Of a stretch of 48,704 nt of DNA, positions 32,589 through 41,587 are shown piece after piece; within the stretch, counting starts at the first letter, position 1; each line of letters opens with the position of its first letter. Source of the stretch: Labilithrix sp. (GTDB taxonomy: Bacteria > Myxococcota_A > Polyangia > Polyangiales > Polyangiaceae); assembly GCA_019637195.1 (NCBI GenBank), contig JAHBWA010000061.1:1-48704 (forward strand). The letters are read 5' to 3'. The notes under the pieces were generated by a model. It was not told the origin of the DNA. It ran no database searches and saw only the letters and a program-made list of their open reading frames with translations. Made by a program: the position numbers and the translations under genes.

Positions 32589-33656
32589 ATGTTCGACCCC
32601 AGCGCGGCACGGACCCGGCTCGAGCGACTCTGGCACCTCAAGGCGCATTTCGGCATGGAGCGAGGGAGCAACCGCGTCTTCCTCGACGAGATCGTCAGCG
32701 ATCGGATGCAGCTCGTCGGTGGCCTGCAGGTGCTCCGCGACGAGCTCCAGTTCGCGATCCCGCCCGCGGCGCAGGACCGTGAGGCGTGCTCGGCCGACTT
32801 CACCCAGCCGAGCGTCATCACGACGCTCGCGTACACGAACTGCGGCGACCGCATCCACCACGGTGAGATCGAGCACTACCAGCGCGTCGTCGCCTCGCGC
32901 TTCGCCACCATCTCCGAGATCGGCACGCTCAAGCCGGAGGCCTTCCATCCGACGGGCGGCGGCACCGACGACGGCGCCACGCTCGCCCACGTGACCTGGG
33001 CCCACGCGCTCGACGAGCCGCTGATGAAGCGGACCTACGAGGGCAACCGGCAAAGCTTCGTCCTGTGCGCCTTCGATCTGAGGACGCACGTCGGCCGCGA
33101 CCACCAGGTGGACCGCTTCGGCACGACGCGGGAGTCGACGTGGCGCGAGCCGCGCGCGGCGTGCGGCGCCATCGTCGGGACGCTCACCCACTACAACGCG
33201 GACAACGACGTCCACCGCCGCCTCCGGAACAACCTCGGCGAGGACAACTTCGCGCTCCTCTCGACCAAGGGCGTCAAGACGACGGACGGCATCGACGTCA
33301 CCGCGGTGGTGGGAGCGGCGATCGTCGCGATCGACGGGATGCTCGAGACCGCGCGCGCGCTGCGCACCGAGATGGATCAGCGCGGGATGGCGCACCTGAC
33401 GGCCTCGATCACGGTGAACCGCCCCGGGATGCCCGACACGATCATCTACCTGGCGCGCGCCACGGTCTTCGGCGGCGAGCTGCGGACGCAAGGCTTCGGC
33501 GTCGACGCGACGAAGTACGGCGGCGCGATGGTCGACCACCGCGCCGAGCGCCGCCTCCGCCTCACCTACGACGGCCTCACCGACACGGAGTTCCCGATCG
33601 CGACCGAGCGCTACGAGGTCCGCACGAAGGCGATCCCGAAGGATCCATTCGCCTGA
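32589..33656 (+). CDS. Protein of unknown function (355 aa)
   Basis: Well-composed single domain with no signal peptide or membrane helix. Distinct segments are MFDPSAARTRLERLWHLK, CGDRIHHGEIEHYQRVVASR, THYNADNDVHRRLRNNLGED, STKGVKTTDGIDVTAVVGAA and MPDTIIYLARATVFGGEL. Several His/Asp/Asn clusters (DRIHHGEIEH, HYNADNDVH) could bind a metal, but no known motif is recognisable. It is transcribed alone, divergent from the kinase gene and convergent with the bestrophin gene. A strong hairpin lies after its stop. Function not assigned. Confidence 0.8.
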   Translation: MFDPSAARTRLERLWHLKAHFGMERGSNRVFLDEIVSDRMQLVGGLQVLRDELQFAIPPAAQDREACSADFTQPSVITTLAYTNCGDRIHHGEIEHYQRVVASRFATISEIGTLKPEAFHPTGGGTDDGATLAHVTWAHALDEPLMKRTYEGNRQSFVLCAFDLRTHVGRDHQVDRFGTTRESTWREPRAACGAIVGTLTHYNADNDVHRRLRNNLGEDNFALLSTKGVKTTDGIDVTAVVGAAIVAIDGMLETARALRTEMDQRGMAHLTASITVNRPGMPDTIIYLARATVFGGELRTQGFGVDATKYGGAMVDHRAERRLRLTYDGLTDTEFPIATERYEVRTKAIPKDPFA

Positions 33657-33675
33657 ACGCGGCGCGCGGTCCCGA

Positions 33676-33705
33676 CTCGGGGACGCGGCGTCACGCGTCC
33701 CCGGG
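33676..33705. terminator. Hairpin between convergent genes
   Basis: GGGGACGCG (33679-33687) pairs perfectly with CGCGTCCCC (33694-33702) around a 6-nt loop, extended by one more GC pair and a wobble. It begins about 20 nt after the stop of the plus-strand gene and before the stop of the minus-strand bestrophin gene, so it could serve both. The CACGCGTCCCCGGGCAGCG part is duplicated at 33692-33710 and 33724-33742. Confidence 0.55.
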
Positions 33706-33788
33706 CAGCGAGGAGACGACGGCCACGCGTCCCCGGGCAGCGCGGGAGCGCGGCGACGACGCGCTCTCGGGCGAACGGGGCGACGTCG

Positions 33789-34736
33789 TCAGGTGATGAC
33801 GCCGCGCTCGGCAGAGACGGGCGGCGGGATCTTCTCGCCGAGGCGCTCGCGGAGGTTCCGCTCGATCGTCCGCGAGATGCCCTTCAGCGGGAGGTCGTTG
33901 ATGTCCATCCCGAACGGCTGCTCGAGCTCGTCACCGATCGCGTCGAGGCCGAGGAAGCAGTACGAGATCGCCAGCACGACGAACGGCGTCGCCCAGCGGA
34001 TCGTGTCCATGAGGCCGAACGGCAGGAGCGTGCAGTAGATGGCGACGATGCGGTGCATCAGCACCGTGTACGAGTACGGGATCGGCGTGCTCTTGATGCG
34101 CTCGCACGCGCCCTGGATGTCGGTCAGCGACGTGAGCGATCCCTCGAGCACGGGGACGTGGAAGGCGTGGATCCAGCGCTTGCGGCGGGCCTCGACGAGG
34201 AGCTCGCCCATCCGCTGCAACATCGCGTACGGGACGTTCTCCTGGCCGCGGAAGCGCGCGGTCTCGTCCTCGCCGATGATGAACGCGAGGGTCTCGAACG
34301 GAGACGTGTCGCGCAGGTGATGGCGGAGCGCGTGGACGTACGCGATCACGAGGTGCACGAACCGCGTCTCGAACGCCGCGATCGCGTCTGCGCGCTCCGG
34401 CGAGTCCTCGGCGTCCGGCTGCGGCTCGATCAGCGTGAGGATCTGGCGCGTGAGGCTGCGCGAGGTGTTGACGAGCGCGCCCCAGAGCTTGCGCCCTTCC
34501 CAGAAGCGGTCGTACGCGGTGTTGTTCCGGAAGCCGAGGAAGATGCCGAGCGGCAGGCCGACCAGCGTGAACGGCGTCGGCGTGAGCGAGTAATGCAGCT
34601 GCGGCACCTCCTCGTAGATCACCGTCACGGCGATGCTGATCGCCGTGACGATGACCGTCCGCAGCCAGATGTGGGGTAGCGCGAAGCCGCCGAGGGCGAC
34701 GGTGCCGATCCAGGTCCGATTGCGCTCCACCCACAT
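33789..34736 (-). CDS. Bestrophin-family (UPF0187) ion channel
   Basis: 315 residues. Bacterial bestrophins are pentameric anion or cation channels of the inner membrane. The family pattern is clear: FTLVGLPLGIFLGFRNNTAY, DRFWEGRKLWGALVNTSRSL, YTVLMHRIVAIYCTLLPFGL and the C-terminal DELEQPFGMDINDLPL, which corresponds to the conserved acidic stretch near the channel gate. At least four hydrophobic segments are present. It stands alone, with its own promoter presumably in the 117-bp gap upstream. Confidence 0.92.
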   Translation of the reverse strand: MWVERNRTWIGTVALGGFALPHIWLRTVIVTAISIAVTVIYEEVPQLHYSLTPTPFTLVGLPLGIFLGFRNNTAYDRFWEGRKLWGALVNTSRSLTRQILTLIEPQPDAEDSPERADAIAAFETRFVHLVIAYVHALRHHLRDTSPFETLAFIIGEDETARFRGQENVPYAMLQRMGELLVEARRKRWIHAFHVPVLEGSLTSLTDIQGACERIKSTPIPYSYTVLMHRIVAIYCTLLPFGLMDTIRWATPFVVLAISYCFLGLDAIGDELEQPFGMDINDLPLKGISRTIERNLRERLGEKIPPPVSAERGVIT

Positions 34737-34853
34737 CGCGAGGGCGAGAGTACACGAACCACCGGTCGGTGTCGGACCACACAGACACCAAAGGTCGCTA
34801 CGCGCCGACGGTTCGGCCCGTAGGAGGGCCGTGGAGGGGCGGGAACGAGCTGA

Positions 34854-35708
34854 TCAGTCCGCCGACGGCGGCGCAGAGCTCGGGACGCAGGTGCCGCCGC
34901 AGACGGCGAGCATCCCGACGGGGTTGCAGACGCCGTCCTCCGTGGAGCAGTGCGTGCCCTTCGGGCAGGACGCCGACGACATGCACGCGGTCTCCGCCTG
35001 CGGGGCCTCCTTGCAGCCCTTGTAGGCCATGTCCGCGGTGCAGATGCGCCCGTCGGCGGTGCACGCGCTCGGGCCGAACACGGGCTGGCAGGCCGGCTCC
35101 GCCGTGCACGCGTCGAGGTCGAGGCCGGCGCACGGATCGGGCGGCGGGAAGCTGCCGCACTTCCAGCTGCAGGTGTTCTCGGTCGAGCAGCTGAACGCGC
35201 CGAGGCACATCGGGTGGATGATGTCCTGCGCGTAGCAGTCCGACGCCTCCGCGCAGTACGACGTGACCTTCTCGAGCGACTGAGCGAAGCCCTTGCGCGA
35301 CAGCGAGAGCTTGTCGCCCTGGACCAGGTAGTTGAAGCGCCCGAGCAGGTGCTGGACGTGGGCCGAGGCGGTCGGCGCCTTGAAGTTGATCGTCTTGGTG
35401 CCTGCCGTGAAGGTCCCGGTGATGCGCTCGCTCGAGGGGCACGGCGTCGTGATGCAGACGATGCCGGTGCTGACGTCGGCGATGAACTCGTTGGCCTGTC
35501 CGGCCTTCTTGCTCGTGAGGATCAGCCCGCGGAACGCGCCGGAGTCGTCCACGTACGAGCCGATCAACGCCTTGCCTGCCGCGGAGAGCTCGGCCTCGCT
35601 CCCTTCGACGATCTCGTCGTCGGGCGAAGCGTCGAGAGAGCAGCCGGCCGTCGAAGCGAGGCTGGTGAGGGAGAGCGCGGCGAGGACGAAGAGCTTCTTG
35701 CTGAACAT
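34854..35708 (-). CDS. Cys-rich lipoprotein, unknown function
   Basis: ATG at 35708 has GGAGG 9 nt upstream and gives 284 residues. The signal peptide MFSKKLFVLAALSLTSLAS ends in lipobox TAGC. A beta-rich domain (ALIGSYVDDSGAFRGLILTS, IVCITTPCPSSERITGTFT) precedes a Cys-rich part with eight-cysteine-like spacing (MCLGAFSCSTENTCSWKCG, HCSTEDGVCNPVGMLAVCGG). This is a common architecture for surface lipoproteins in Myxococcota, function unknown. Upstream, a TTGCG-5-CGCAA palindrome (35778-35792) may mark a regulatory site. Confidence 0.8.
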   Translation of the reverse strand: MFSKKLFVLAALSLTSLASTAGCSLDASPDDEIVEGSEAELSAAGKALIGSYVDDSGAFRGLILTSKKAGQANEFIADVSTGIVCITTPCPSSERITGTFTAGTKTINFKAPTASAHVQHLLGRFNYLVQGDKLSLSRKGFAQSLEKVTSYCAEASDCYAQDIIHPMCLGAFSCSTENTCSWKCGSFPPPDPCAGLDLDACTAEPACQPVFGPSACTADGRICTADMAYKGCKEAPQAETACMSSASCPKGTHCSTEDGVCNPVGMLAVCGGTCVPSSAPPSAD

Positions 35709-35777
35709 GGGAAAGGCCTCCGGAAGTGCCCTGCGCAGCGGCGCGGGCGTTGGTGTCGGGGCCGGGTATGACATGTG

Positions 35778-35792
35778 TTGCGACGTGCGCAA
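35778..35792. promoter_or_regulatory. Short palindrome upstream of Cys-rich lipoprotein
   Basis: TTGCG and CGCAA flank a 5-bp centre. On the minus strand the site contains TTGCGC, which is followed after 16 bp by CATACC, so it could overlap a weak promoter of the lipoprotein gene at 34854. Boxes are poor matches. Confidence 0.25.
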
Positions 35793-35832
35793 GGAAATCT
35801 GAAAATGCGCTTCGATACCGCGGCGCCGGGCC

Positions 35833-38800
35833 CTACTCCGCCGGATCCGGCACGCGGATCGAGTGCGGGGGGAGCCCGCGCAGCGTGCGGAGGCGCGCCT
35901 TGGCGTTCTCGACGCCGAGGTAGAACGCGGGGACGACGACGAGCGACAGCATCGTCGACGCGATCACCCCGCCGATGACCGCGATCGCCATCGGCGCGCG
36001 GAACTCGCTGCCGTCGCCCTTGCCGAGCGCGGTCGGCAGCATGCCGAGCACCATCGCCGCGCTGGTCATCAGGATCGGGCGCAGGCGCTCCGGCCCCGCC
36101 TCGAGGATCGCCTCGAGCGGCGTCTCGCCGTGATCGCGGACCCGCACGAGCGCGCGGTCGACGACGAGGATCGCGTTCTTCGTCACGAGGCCGAGCAGGA
36201 AGATGATGCCGATGAGCGAGCCCATCGCGAGCGTCGTGCCCCAGAGGAAGACGCCGACGATCGCGCCGACGGCCGCGAGCGGCAGCGTCGTCAGCATGAT
36301 CGTGATCGGGTGGATGAAGCTTTCGAACTGCGCCGCGAGCACGATGTAGATGAAGACGAGCGCGAGACCGAACGCGACGCCCATCGCGCTGTTCGACTCC
36401 TGCATCTGCCGGATCTGGCCGTCGAGCTGGTAGCTGCCGCCCGGCGGCAGCTTGATCTTCTCGAAGGCGGCGTTCATCTCGGGCACGAGGTCACCGAGCG
36501 AGCGCCCGTCCGGCGCCGCCGCGATCACGATCTGGCGCTCGCGGTCCTCGCGCTCGATGAGGCTCGGTCCCTCGCCGTGCTCGACCGACGCGAGATCGCC
36601 GAGGGCGACGGGGCCGGAGGGCGTCCAGATCGTCAGCTGGAGCACGTCCTCCATCGTCGCGCGGTCGCCCTTGCCGAGGCGCACGCGGATCGGCACGTCG
36701 TCCTTGCCCTGACGGAGCTTGCCCGCCTCGTCGCCCTCGATCGCCGCGCGGAGCGCCATCGCCACAGTGGCCACGGGGACGCCGGCGCGCGCGGCCTTGT
36801 CGCGATCGACCGAGACGCGGAGCTCCGGCTGCCCCGGCGTGTACTTCATGTCGACGTCGGTGACGCCGGGCAGGCCCTTGAGCGCGTCCTCGAACTGCTT
36901 CGCGAGCGGCGCCAGCGTCTCGTAGTCGGGCGCGCGGACGAGCACCATGATCGGTGCCTCGGTCGCGCCGCCCTCGACGAACGGCGGATCGGTCACGACG
37001 ACGCGCGCGCCCGGGACGTTGTCCTTGATCGCGGCCCGCGCGACGTCCTTCAGGGCGTCGAGCCCGACGGTGCGATCGTTCTTCGACACCGTCACGATGC
37101 GCCACTTCGCCTTGCTGACCTCGCCGCTGGGGCCCAGCGTCGACAGCACCGTGACGAAGCGCGGGTCCTTCATCAGGACCTCCTCGGCGGGCCGCATCAG
37201 CGCCGCCGTCTCGCTCAGCTTCGTCCCGGCCGGCAGCTCGACGTCGACGACGAACTGCCCGCGGTCCTCCGCGTTCACGAAGTCGAACCCGGTGAGACCG
37301 GCGATCGGGAACATGCCGATGAAGGCCGCGAACGCGAGGACGCCGACGACGAGCTTCCGCCGCACCGTCCAGCGCAGCACGGCGCGGTAGGTCTCCTCGA
37401 GGCCGGCGAAGAAGGCGTGGAACGGCGCCTTCAGCCGGGCGAAGCTCTCGGGCGCCCCCGGGACATGCGGCTTCGAGAAGCGGCTCGAGAGCATCGGATC
37501 GAGCGTGAACGCGACGAACATCGACATGCCGACGGCCGCGACGATCGTGAGCCCGAACTGACGGAAGAACTGGCCGACGATGCCGGTCATGAACGCGACC
37601 GGCACGAACACGGCGGCCACCGTGAGCGTCGTCGCGAGGACGGCGAGCGCGATCTCCTTGGTCCCCTTCAGCGCCGCGGTCCGCGGGTCCTCCCCCCGCT
37701 CGAGGTGCTTGGCGATGTTCTCGCGGACGACGACCGCGTCATCGATGAGCAGGCCGATGCTGAGCGAGAGCGCCAGCAGCGTCATCATGTTCAGCGAGAA
37801 GTCGAGGAGGTACATGACGAAGAACGTCGAGACTACGCTCGTCGGCAAGGCCACGGAGCTGATGAGCATCGACCGGAGGTCGAGCATGAAGACGAGGATG
37901 ACGATGATCGCCATCGCGCCGCCGAAGACGATCGCGATCTCGACCTCGTGCGTGTTCTCGCGGATGAAGACAGCTTGCTCGATGATCACGTCCGCGCGGA
38001 TACCCGCCGGGAACGTCTTGGCGAGCTGATCGAGCTTCTCCTTCACCGCGTCGTTGACGGCGATGGTGTTGGTGCCCGACTGCTTGACGACGTCGAACGC
38101 GACCGCCGGCTCGCCGTTCACGCGGATGCGCGTGCGGAGCTCCTGGTGGCCGTCCTCGACCGTCGCCACGTCCGCGAGCCGGACGCTCGAGCCGTCGGCC
38201 GCGGTCGCGACGATGGTGCCCCGGATCTCGTCGACGTTCTTGAGCTCGCCGACCGTGCGGACGCTGATCTCGCGCGCCCCCTCGTCGTAGTGTCCGGCGG
38301 GGACGTTGAGGTTCTGCGCCTTGAGCTGCTGGAGGATCGCCAGCGTGGAGAGACGGAGGGCGTCGATCTTCGCGCGATCGAGCTCGACGTGGACCTCACG
38401 CTCGGCGCCGCCCTTGACGTCGACCGACGCGACGCCGTCGACCTGCTCGAGCGCGGGCTTGATCACGTCGCGCGCGAACTGCGCGGTCTCCGGCAGCGAG
38501 CGGCCGCCGCCGCTCAGCGTGTACGTCAGGACCGGCGCGGCGCCGACGTCGAAGCGCGCGACCGAGGGCTCCTTGATCTCGCTCGGCAGCTTGTAGCGCG
38601 TCTGCGCGACGCGCTCGCGCACCTGGGTGGCCGCGTCCTGCAGGTCGACGCCGAGCTTGAAGAGGATGACCGTCTGCGACATGCCCTCGCGCGACGTCGT
38701 CTTCAGGCGGTCGATGCCGTTGAGCGAGACGACCGCGTCCTCGAGCGGCTTCGTGACCAGCTGCTCGACCTCGCGCGGCGACGCGCCTGGATACGGCACG

Positions 38801-38943
38801 TTGACCACGACGACGGGGAACGCGACGTCGGGGAAGAGGTCGGTCCCGAGCCGCGAGAGGCCCATCGCGCCGAGCACCATGAGCGCGACGGTCACCATGA
38901 CGGTGAACACCGGCCGCTTGATCGCAATCGCCGAGAGATTCAT
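35833..38943 (-). CDS. RND efflux permease (HAE1/AcrB type)
   Basis: 1036 residues, normal for hydrophobe/amphiphile efflux pumps. Twelve transmembrane helices are arranged as 1+5+1+5 around two large periplasmic loops. The N-terminus IAIKRPVFTVMVTVALM and the first-loop start GTDLFPDVAFPVVVVNVPYP are typical. Proton-relay aspartates are D401 and D402 (GLLIDDAVVVRENI), and the matching lysine is in GLVTKNAILVVDRA. GAGAG-rich DNA precedes the ATG. It is the last gene of a TetR-adaptor-permease operon, starting 45 nt after the adaptor gene. No outer-membrane TolC-type gene is present in the window. The substrate is unknown. Confidence 0.95.
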   Translation of the reverse strand: MNLSAIAIKRPVFTVMVTVALMVLGAMGLSRLGTDLFPDVAFPVVVVNVPYPGASPREVEQLVTKPLEDAVVSLNGIDRLKTTSREGMSQTVILFKLGVDLQDAATQVRERVAQTRYKLPSEIKEPSVARFDVGAAPVLTYTLSGGGRSLPETAQFARDVIKPALEQVDGVASVDVKGGAEREVHVELDRAKIDALRLSTLAILQQLKAQNLNVPAGHYDEGAREISVRTVGELKNVDEIRGTIVATAADGSSVRLADVATVEDGHQELRTRIRVNGEPAVAFDVVKQSGTNTIAVNDAVKEKLDQLAKTFPAGIRADVIIEQAVFIRENTHEVEIAIVFGGAMAIIVILVFMLDLRSMLISSVALPTSVVSTFFVMYLLDFSLNMMTLLALSLSIGLLIDDAVVVRENIAKHLERGEDPRTAALKGTKEIALAVLATTLTVAAVFVPVAFMTGIVGQFFRQFGLTIVAAVGMSMFVAFTLDPMLSSRFSKPHVPGAPESFARLKAPFHAFFAGLEETYRAVLRWTVRRKLVVGVLAFAAFIGMFPIAGLTGFDFVNAEDRGQFVVDVELPAGTKLSETAALMRPAEEVLMKDPRFVTVLSTLGPSGEVSKAKWRIVTVSKNDRTVGLDALKDVARAAIKDNVPGARVVVTDPPFVEGGATEAPIMVLVRAPDYETLAPLAKQFEDALKGLPGVTDVDMKYTPGQPELRVSVDRDKAARAGVPVATVAMALRAAIEGDEAGKLRQGKDDVPIRVRLGKGDRATMEDVLQLTIWTPSGPVALGDLASVEHGEGPSLIEREDRERQIVIAAAPDGRSLGDLVPEMNAAFEKIKLPPGGSYQLDGQIRQMQESNSAMGVAFGLALVFIYIVLAAQFESFIHPITIMLTTLPLAAVGAIVGVFLWGTTLAMGSLIGIIFLLGLVTKNAILVVDRALVRVRDHGETPLEAILEAGPERLRPILMTSAAMVLGMLPTALGKGDGSEFRAPMAIAVIGGVIASTMLSLVVVPAFYLGVENAKARLRTLRGLPPHSIRVPDPAE

Positions 38944-38988
38944 CTCTCTTCTCTCTCTCGCCCCGGCGCCCTGCCGGAGCTGCCTGTG

Positions 38989-40212
38989 TTACTGGGCCAC
39001 TTCGACGGGGTCGCCGTCCCGCAGCTCGACGCTCGGCGCGAGGAGGACGACGTCGTCGGCGCTCACGCGCGGCGGGCTGCCGGGGGGGTTCGCGAAGATC
39101 AACGAGCCGTCCTCGTCGACCGCGAACGCCGCCTTCACGATCTTGGCGACCCTCTTGTCCCCCACGACCTCGACCTTGACGATCTCGTCCTGCGAGCCGG
39201 GGCGGCGCGCCAGCGCCGGGAGGCGGACGGCGGGCACCTCGGCCGCGCCGAGGATGCGCGCGCGGACGAACCCCCAGCCGAGGAGGCGCCCGTCGTTCGG
39301 CACCTCGATCTCGACGGGGGCGCGGCGGGTCGACGGGTCGAGCGAGGGGACGATCGCGATGACCTTCCCCGCCGTCTCGTGCTCCCTGTAGACGATCTTC
39401 ACGGCCGCGCCGCGGGCGATGAGCGGCACGTCCTCCTCGCCGACGGTGGCGCTGAGCCGGAAGCGCGACGTGTCCTCGATGTGGATGAGCGGCGCGCCCG
39501 GGTTGACGATCGACCCGATGCCGGTCGGCGCCCTCGTGACGATCCCGGCGAAAGGCGCTACGGCGGTCGCGAGGCCGGCGCCGGACTTGGCGAGCTTCGT
39601 CGACGCGTGCGCGCCGTCGAGCTGCGCCCTCATCAGCGCGACCTGCTGGCGGGCCTGCTCGGCCTCGGCCTCGGAGATCGCCTTCTGCGCAGCGAGCGCC
39701 TCGGTGCGCTTCAAATTGTCCTGGGCGAGCGCGAGGTTCGCCTCTGCGGCCTTCACGCCCGACTCGGCCTGGCCGACCTGCGCGACCGCGCGCGAGTTGT
39801 CGAGGAACGCGAGGACCTGCCCCTCGGCGACCCTGTCACCCACGCCCACGCCGATCCGCACCAGGCGGCCCTGGGTCTCGAAGCCGACGTCGGCGTCGCG
39901 CCACGGCTTGAGCGTCCCGGTGAGGTCGACGCGGGGAACCCAGGTGGTCGGCGCGGGCCGCGCGGTCTTCTGCGGCTCCCTGAGCTTCTGCTTCTCTTCG
40001 GCAGCGACCCGCGCGTCGGCGAGCGTGTCCTTCTTGGCGACCGCTTGCTTGACGCGAACACCGAGGAGGCCGAGAAAGCCCACCGCGACGCCGAGCGCGA
40101 TCACGAGGCCGACGCGCGTACCGCGCTTCGTGGTCATCGGAGATTTCGAGGGGGTGGGCATCGCGCTCGTCGATTCGGGTCCGTAGGGTGTGCTGCCGTC
40201 CATCTCGCTCAT
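38989..40212 (-). CDS. RND periplasmic adaptor (membrane fusion protein)
   Basis: 407 residues with one N-terminal membrane anchor (VGLVIALGVAVGFLGLLGV). A lipoyl/barrel-sandwich motif occurs in two halves: ADVGFETQGRLVRIGVGVGD and KSGAGLATAVAPFAGIVTRA. They flank an alpha-hairpin (ANLALAQDNLKRTEALAAQK). A beta-barrel domain follows (FRLSATVGEEDVPLIARG). The protein joins the permease at 35833 to an outer-membrane channel encoded elsewhere. Its ATG overlaps the stop of the TetR gene (ATGA), which indicates co-translation. Confidence 0.94.
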   Translation of the reverse strand: MSEMDGSTPYGPESTSAMPTPSKSPMTTKRGTRVGLVIALGVAVGFLGLLGVRVKQAVAKKDTLADARVAAEEKQKLREPQKTARPAPTTWVPRVDLTGTLKPWRDADVGFETQGRLVRIGVGVGDRVAEGQVLAFLDNSRAVAQVGQAESGVKAAEANLALAQDNLKRTEALAAQKAISEAEAEQARQQVALMRAQLDGAHASTKLAKSGAGLATAVAPFAGIVTRAPTGIGSIVNPGAPLIHIEDTSRFRLSATVGEEDVPLIARGAAVKIVYREHETAGKVIAIVPSLDPSTRRAPVEIEVPNDGRLLGWGFVRARILGAAEVPAVRLPALARRPGSQDEIVKVEVVGDKRVAKIVKAAFAVDEDGSLIFANPPGSPPRVSADDVVLLAPSVELRDGDPVEVAQ

Positions 40213-40919
40213 CCTTTGCCCGGCGCGCGCCTGCTCACGACCTGAGCTCCGCTCGGCGCGCCTCGGCGCTCATCGATGCCCGTCGCTGCGCGCCGGTTGC
40301 GACGGTCGAGCGCCGCCACGACCTCCGGCGTCCCGAAGGCGCGCATGAACGTGTCCTGCGCGAACTCGAGCCATCGCTCGAGCGGCGGACGCGCGTCCGA
40401 GCGGATCATCTTCGCGGTGAGCTCCTCGTAGGCCCCGCTCATCAAGGTCGCGGCGAGCTCGACGTCGACCTCGGCGCGCAGGAAGCCCTCCTGGCGCCAC
40501 TGGGTCAGCCACTCGCGATTGCGCCCCTGGATGTCGGACCGGAAGTCATCGAAGAGGCAGAGGAACTCGCTCCGGCTGGCGTGGAGGATCCGCAGCGTCG
40601 CGCGCGTCTCCCAGAGGAAGTCGTAGAGCTGGACGTCGCGCTCGATGCAAAAGTCGAGGATCGCGTCCGCGTCGGAGATCGTGTCCGGATACTCGGCGGG
40701 CGCCGCGAAGAACGCGGCGCACCGCGGGAACCAGGCCTCCAGGAGCTCCTTGACCGCGGCTTCCTTGCTCTCGAAATGCAGGTAGAACGCGCCCTTCGAC
40801 AGGCCGGCTCCACGCGCGATGTCCTCGATCTTCGCCCCGGCGATGCCGCGATCGGCGAAGACGTGCTCGGCCGCGCGGAGAAGCGCGCTCTTGGCTTTCG
40901 GGTCGGCGATACGTGCCAC
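40209..40919 (-). CDS. TetR-family repressor of the efflux operon
   Basis: A GTG start with GAGGG 8 nt upstream gives 236 residues. The N-terminal helix-turn-helix is typical: LLRAAEHVFADRGIAGAKIE and IARGAGLSKGAFYLHFESKE. The ligand-binding domain is helical with many aromatics (ECLFDDF-type segment FLCLFDDFRSDIQG). It is the first gene of the operon and is coupled by ATGA overlap to the adaptor gene. A palindrome upstream overlaps the predicted -35 box, so autorepression of the operon with drug-like inducers is likely. The effector is unknown. Confidence 0.94.
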   Translation of the reverse strand: MARIADPKAKSALLRAAEHVFADRGIAGAKIEDIARGAGLSKGAFYLHFESKEAAVKELLEAWFPRCAAFFAAPAEYPDTISDADAILDFCIERDVQLYDFLWETRATLRILHASRSEFLCLFDDFRSDIQGRNREWLTQWRQEGFLRAEVDVELAATLMSGAYEELTAKMIRSDARPPLERWLEFAQDTFMRAFGTPEVVAALDRRNRRAATGIDERRGAPSGAQVVSRRAPGKG

Positions 40920-40975
40920 GTCGTCCCTCCCTCTCGTCCTGTTGTCCGTGGGCGCGCTGCCGCTCCCGACCCCTC

Positions 40976-41004
40976 GGTAGAGCGCATCCTGACCAGCGGG
41001 TCAA
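40976..41004 (-). promoter_or_regulatory. Promoter of the TetR-MFP-RND operon
   Basis: On the minus strand TTGACC (41004-40999) and TCTACC (40981-40976) are 17 bp apart, about 57 nt upstream of the TetR start. The -35 is 5 of 6; the -10 is weak. The TGACC-4-GGTCA palindrome covers the -35, the layout expected for autorepression. Confidence 0.45.
40990..41003. promoter_or_regulatory. Putative TetR operator
   Basis: TGACC and GGTCA form a perfect inverted repeat around a 4-bp centre (AGCG). It resembles known TetR-family operators of the TTGACC/GGTCAA kind. It lies about 70 bp upstream of the regulator gene and overlaps the -35 box. Confidence 0.55.
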
Positions 41005-41107
41005 GAATAGGCACGCCGCCCGCCCGGACAAGGGCTCCCGCCACTTTTCGCTGCCGAAGAAATGGGCAGAAATGGCGTCGAACGCCCCTGTCGTATGAGC
41101 TTGCGCG

Positions 41108-41506
41108 ATGATCAACACCTCGCTCGGCACATCGCTCTCACTCCTGCTGGTCGTTGGACTCGTCGCGTGCAGCGGGGACGACGACAAGAAGTCCACCTCC
41201 AGCCAGGGAGACGCCGGATCGCAAGCGGAGGCCGGCGCCCAGGGCGGCGGCCTCTCGCTCACCGAAGCCTTCGACGCGCTTCTCGCCGCCGTGTGTGACC
41301 GGCAGATCCAGTGTGACAGCGCCCCGATCGAGCGTCAGAAGTGCATCGACGAAGCTGCCGCCAGGGTCGCCGACGAGAGAAAGGCGACCGAGGGGAAAGA
41401 CTCGCCCTGCACGCGCGCGGAGTTCGACAAGTGTGTGGCGGACTACAAGGCGCTCCCCTGCGACGGAGGCGACGTGGAGCCTCCCTGCGAGTGCATCCCG
41501 AAGTAG
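41108..41506 (+). CDS. Small Cys-containing lipoprotein
   Basis: 132 residues: signal peptide SLSLLLVVGLVA and lipobox LVAC. A spacer rich in Asp/Lys/Ser/Gly follows. The remaining ~85 residues are a four-helix-like domain with six cysteines (AVCDRQIQCDSAPIERQKC, SPCTRAEFDKCVADY, LPCDGGDVEPPCECIPK). Proteins of this form are common in Myxococcota, with no known function. It runs divergent from the efflux operon and precedes the Clp-like gene by 81 nt. Confidence 0.78.
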   Translation: MINTSLGTSLSLLLVVGLVACSGDDDKKSTSSQGDAGSQAEAGAQGGGLSLTEAFDALLAAVCDRQIQCDSAPIERQKCIDEAAARVADERKATEGKDSPCTRAEFDKCVADYKALPCDGGDVEPPCECIPK

Positions 41507-41587
41507 CGCCGGCGCGCCGCACGGCTTGCCGGGGGCCGACTCCGCCACGCGCGGCGCCCCGCGGAAACCTCGTCGCACATCAACCAG

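Noticed and set aside
34798..35442. Alternative minus-strand frame over the Cys-rich lipoprotein
   Set aside because: No signal peptide or family; the frame from 35708 has a ribosome site, signal peptide and regular cysteines.
35863..40245. Very long open frame antisense to the efflux genes
   Set aside because: It is an effect of third-position GC in the RND/MFP/TetR genes: Arg/Asp/Glu/His-rich translation with no domain, while the minus-strand genes show clear families.
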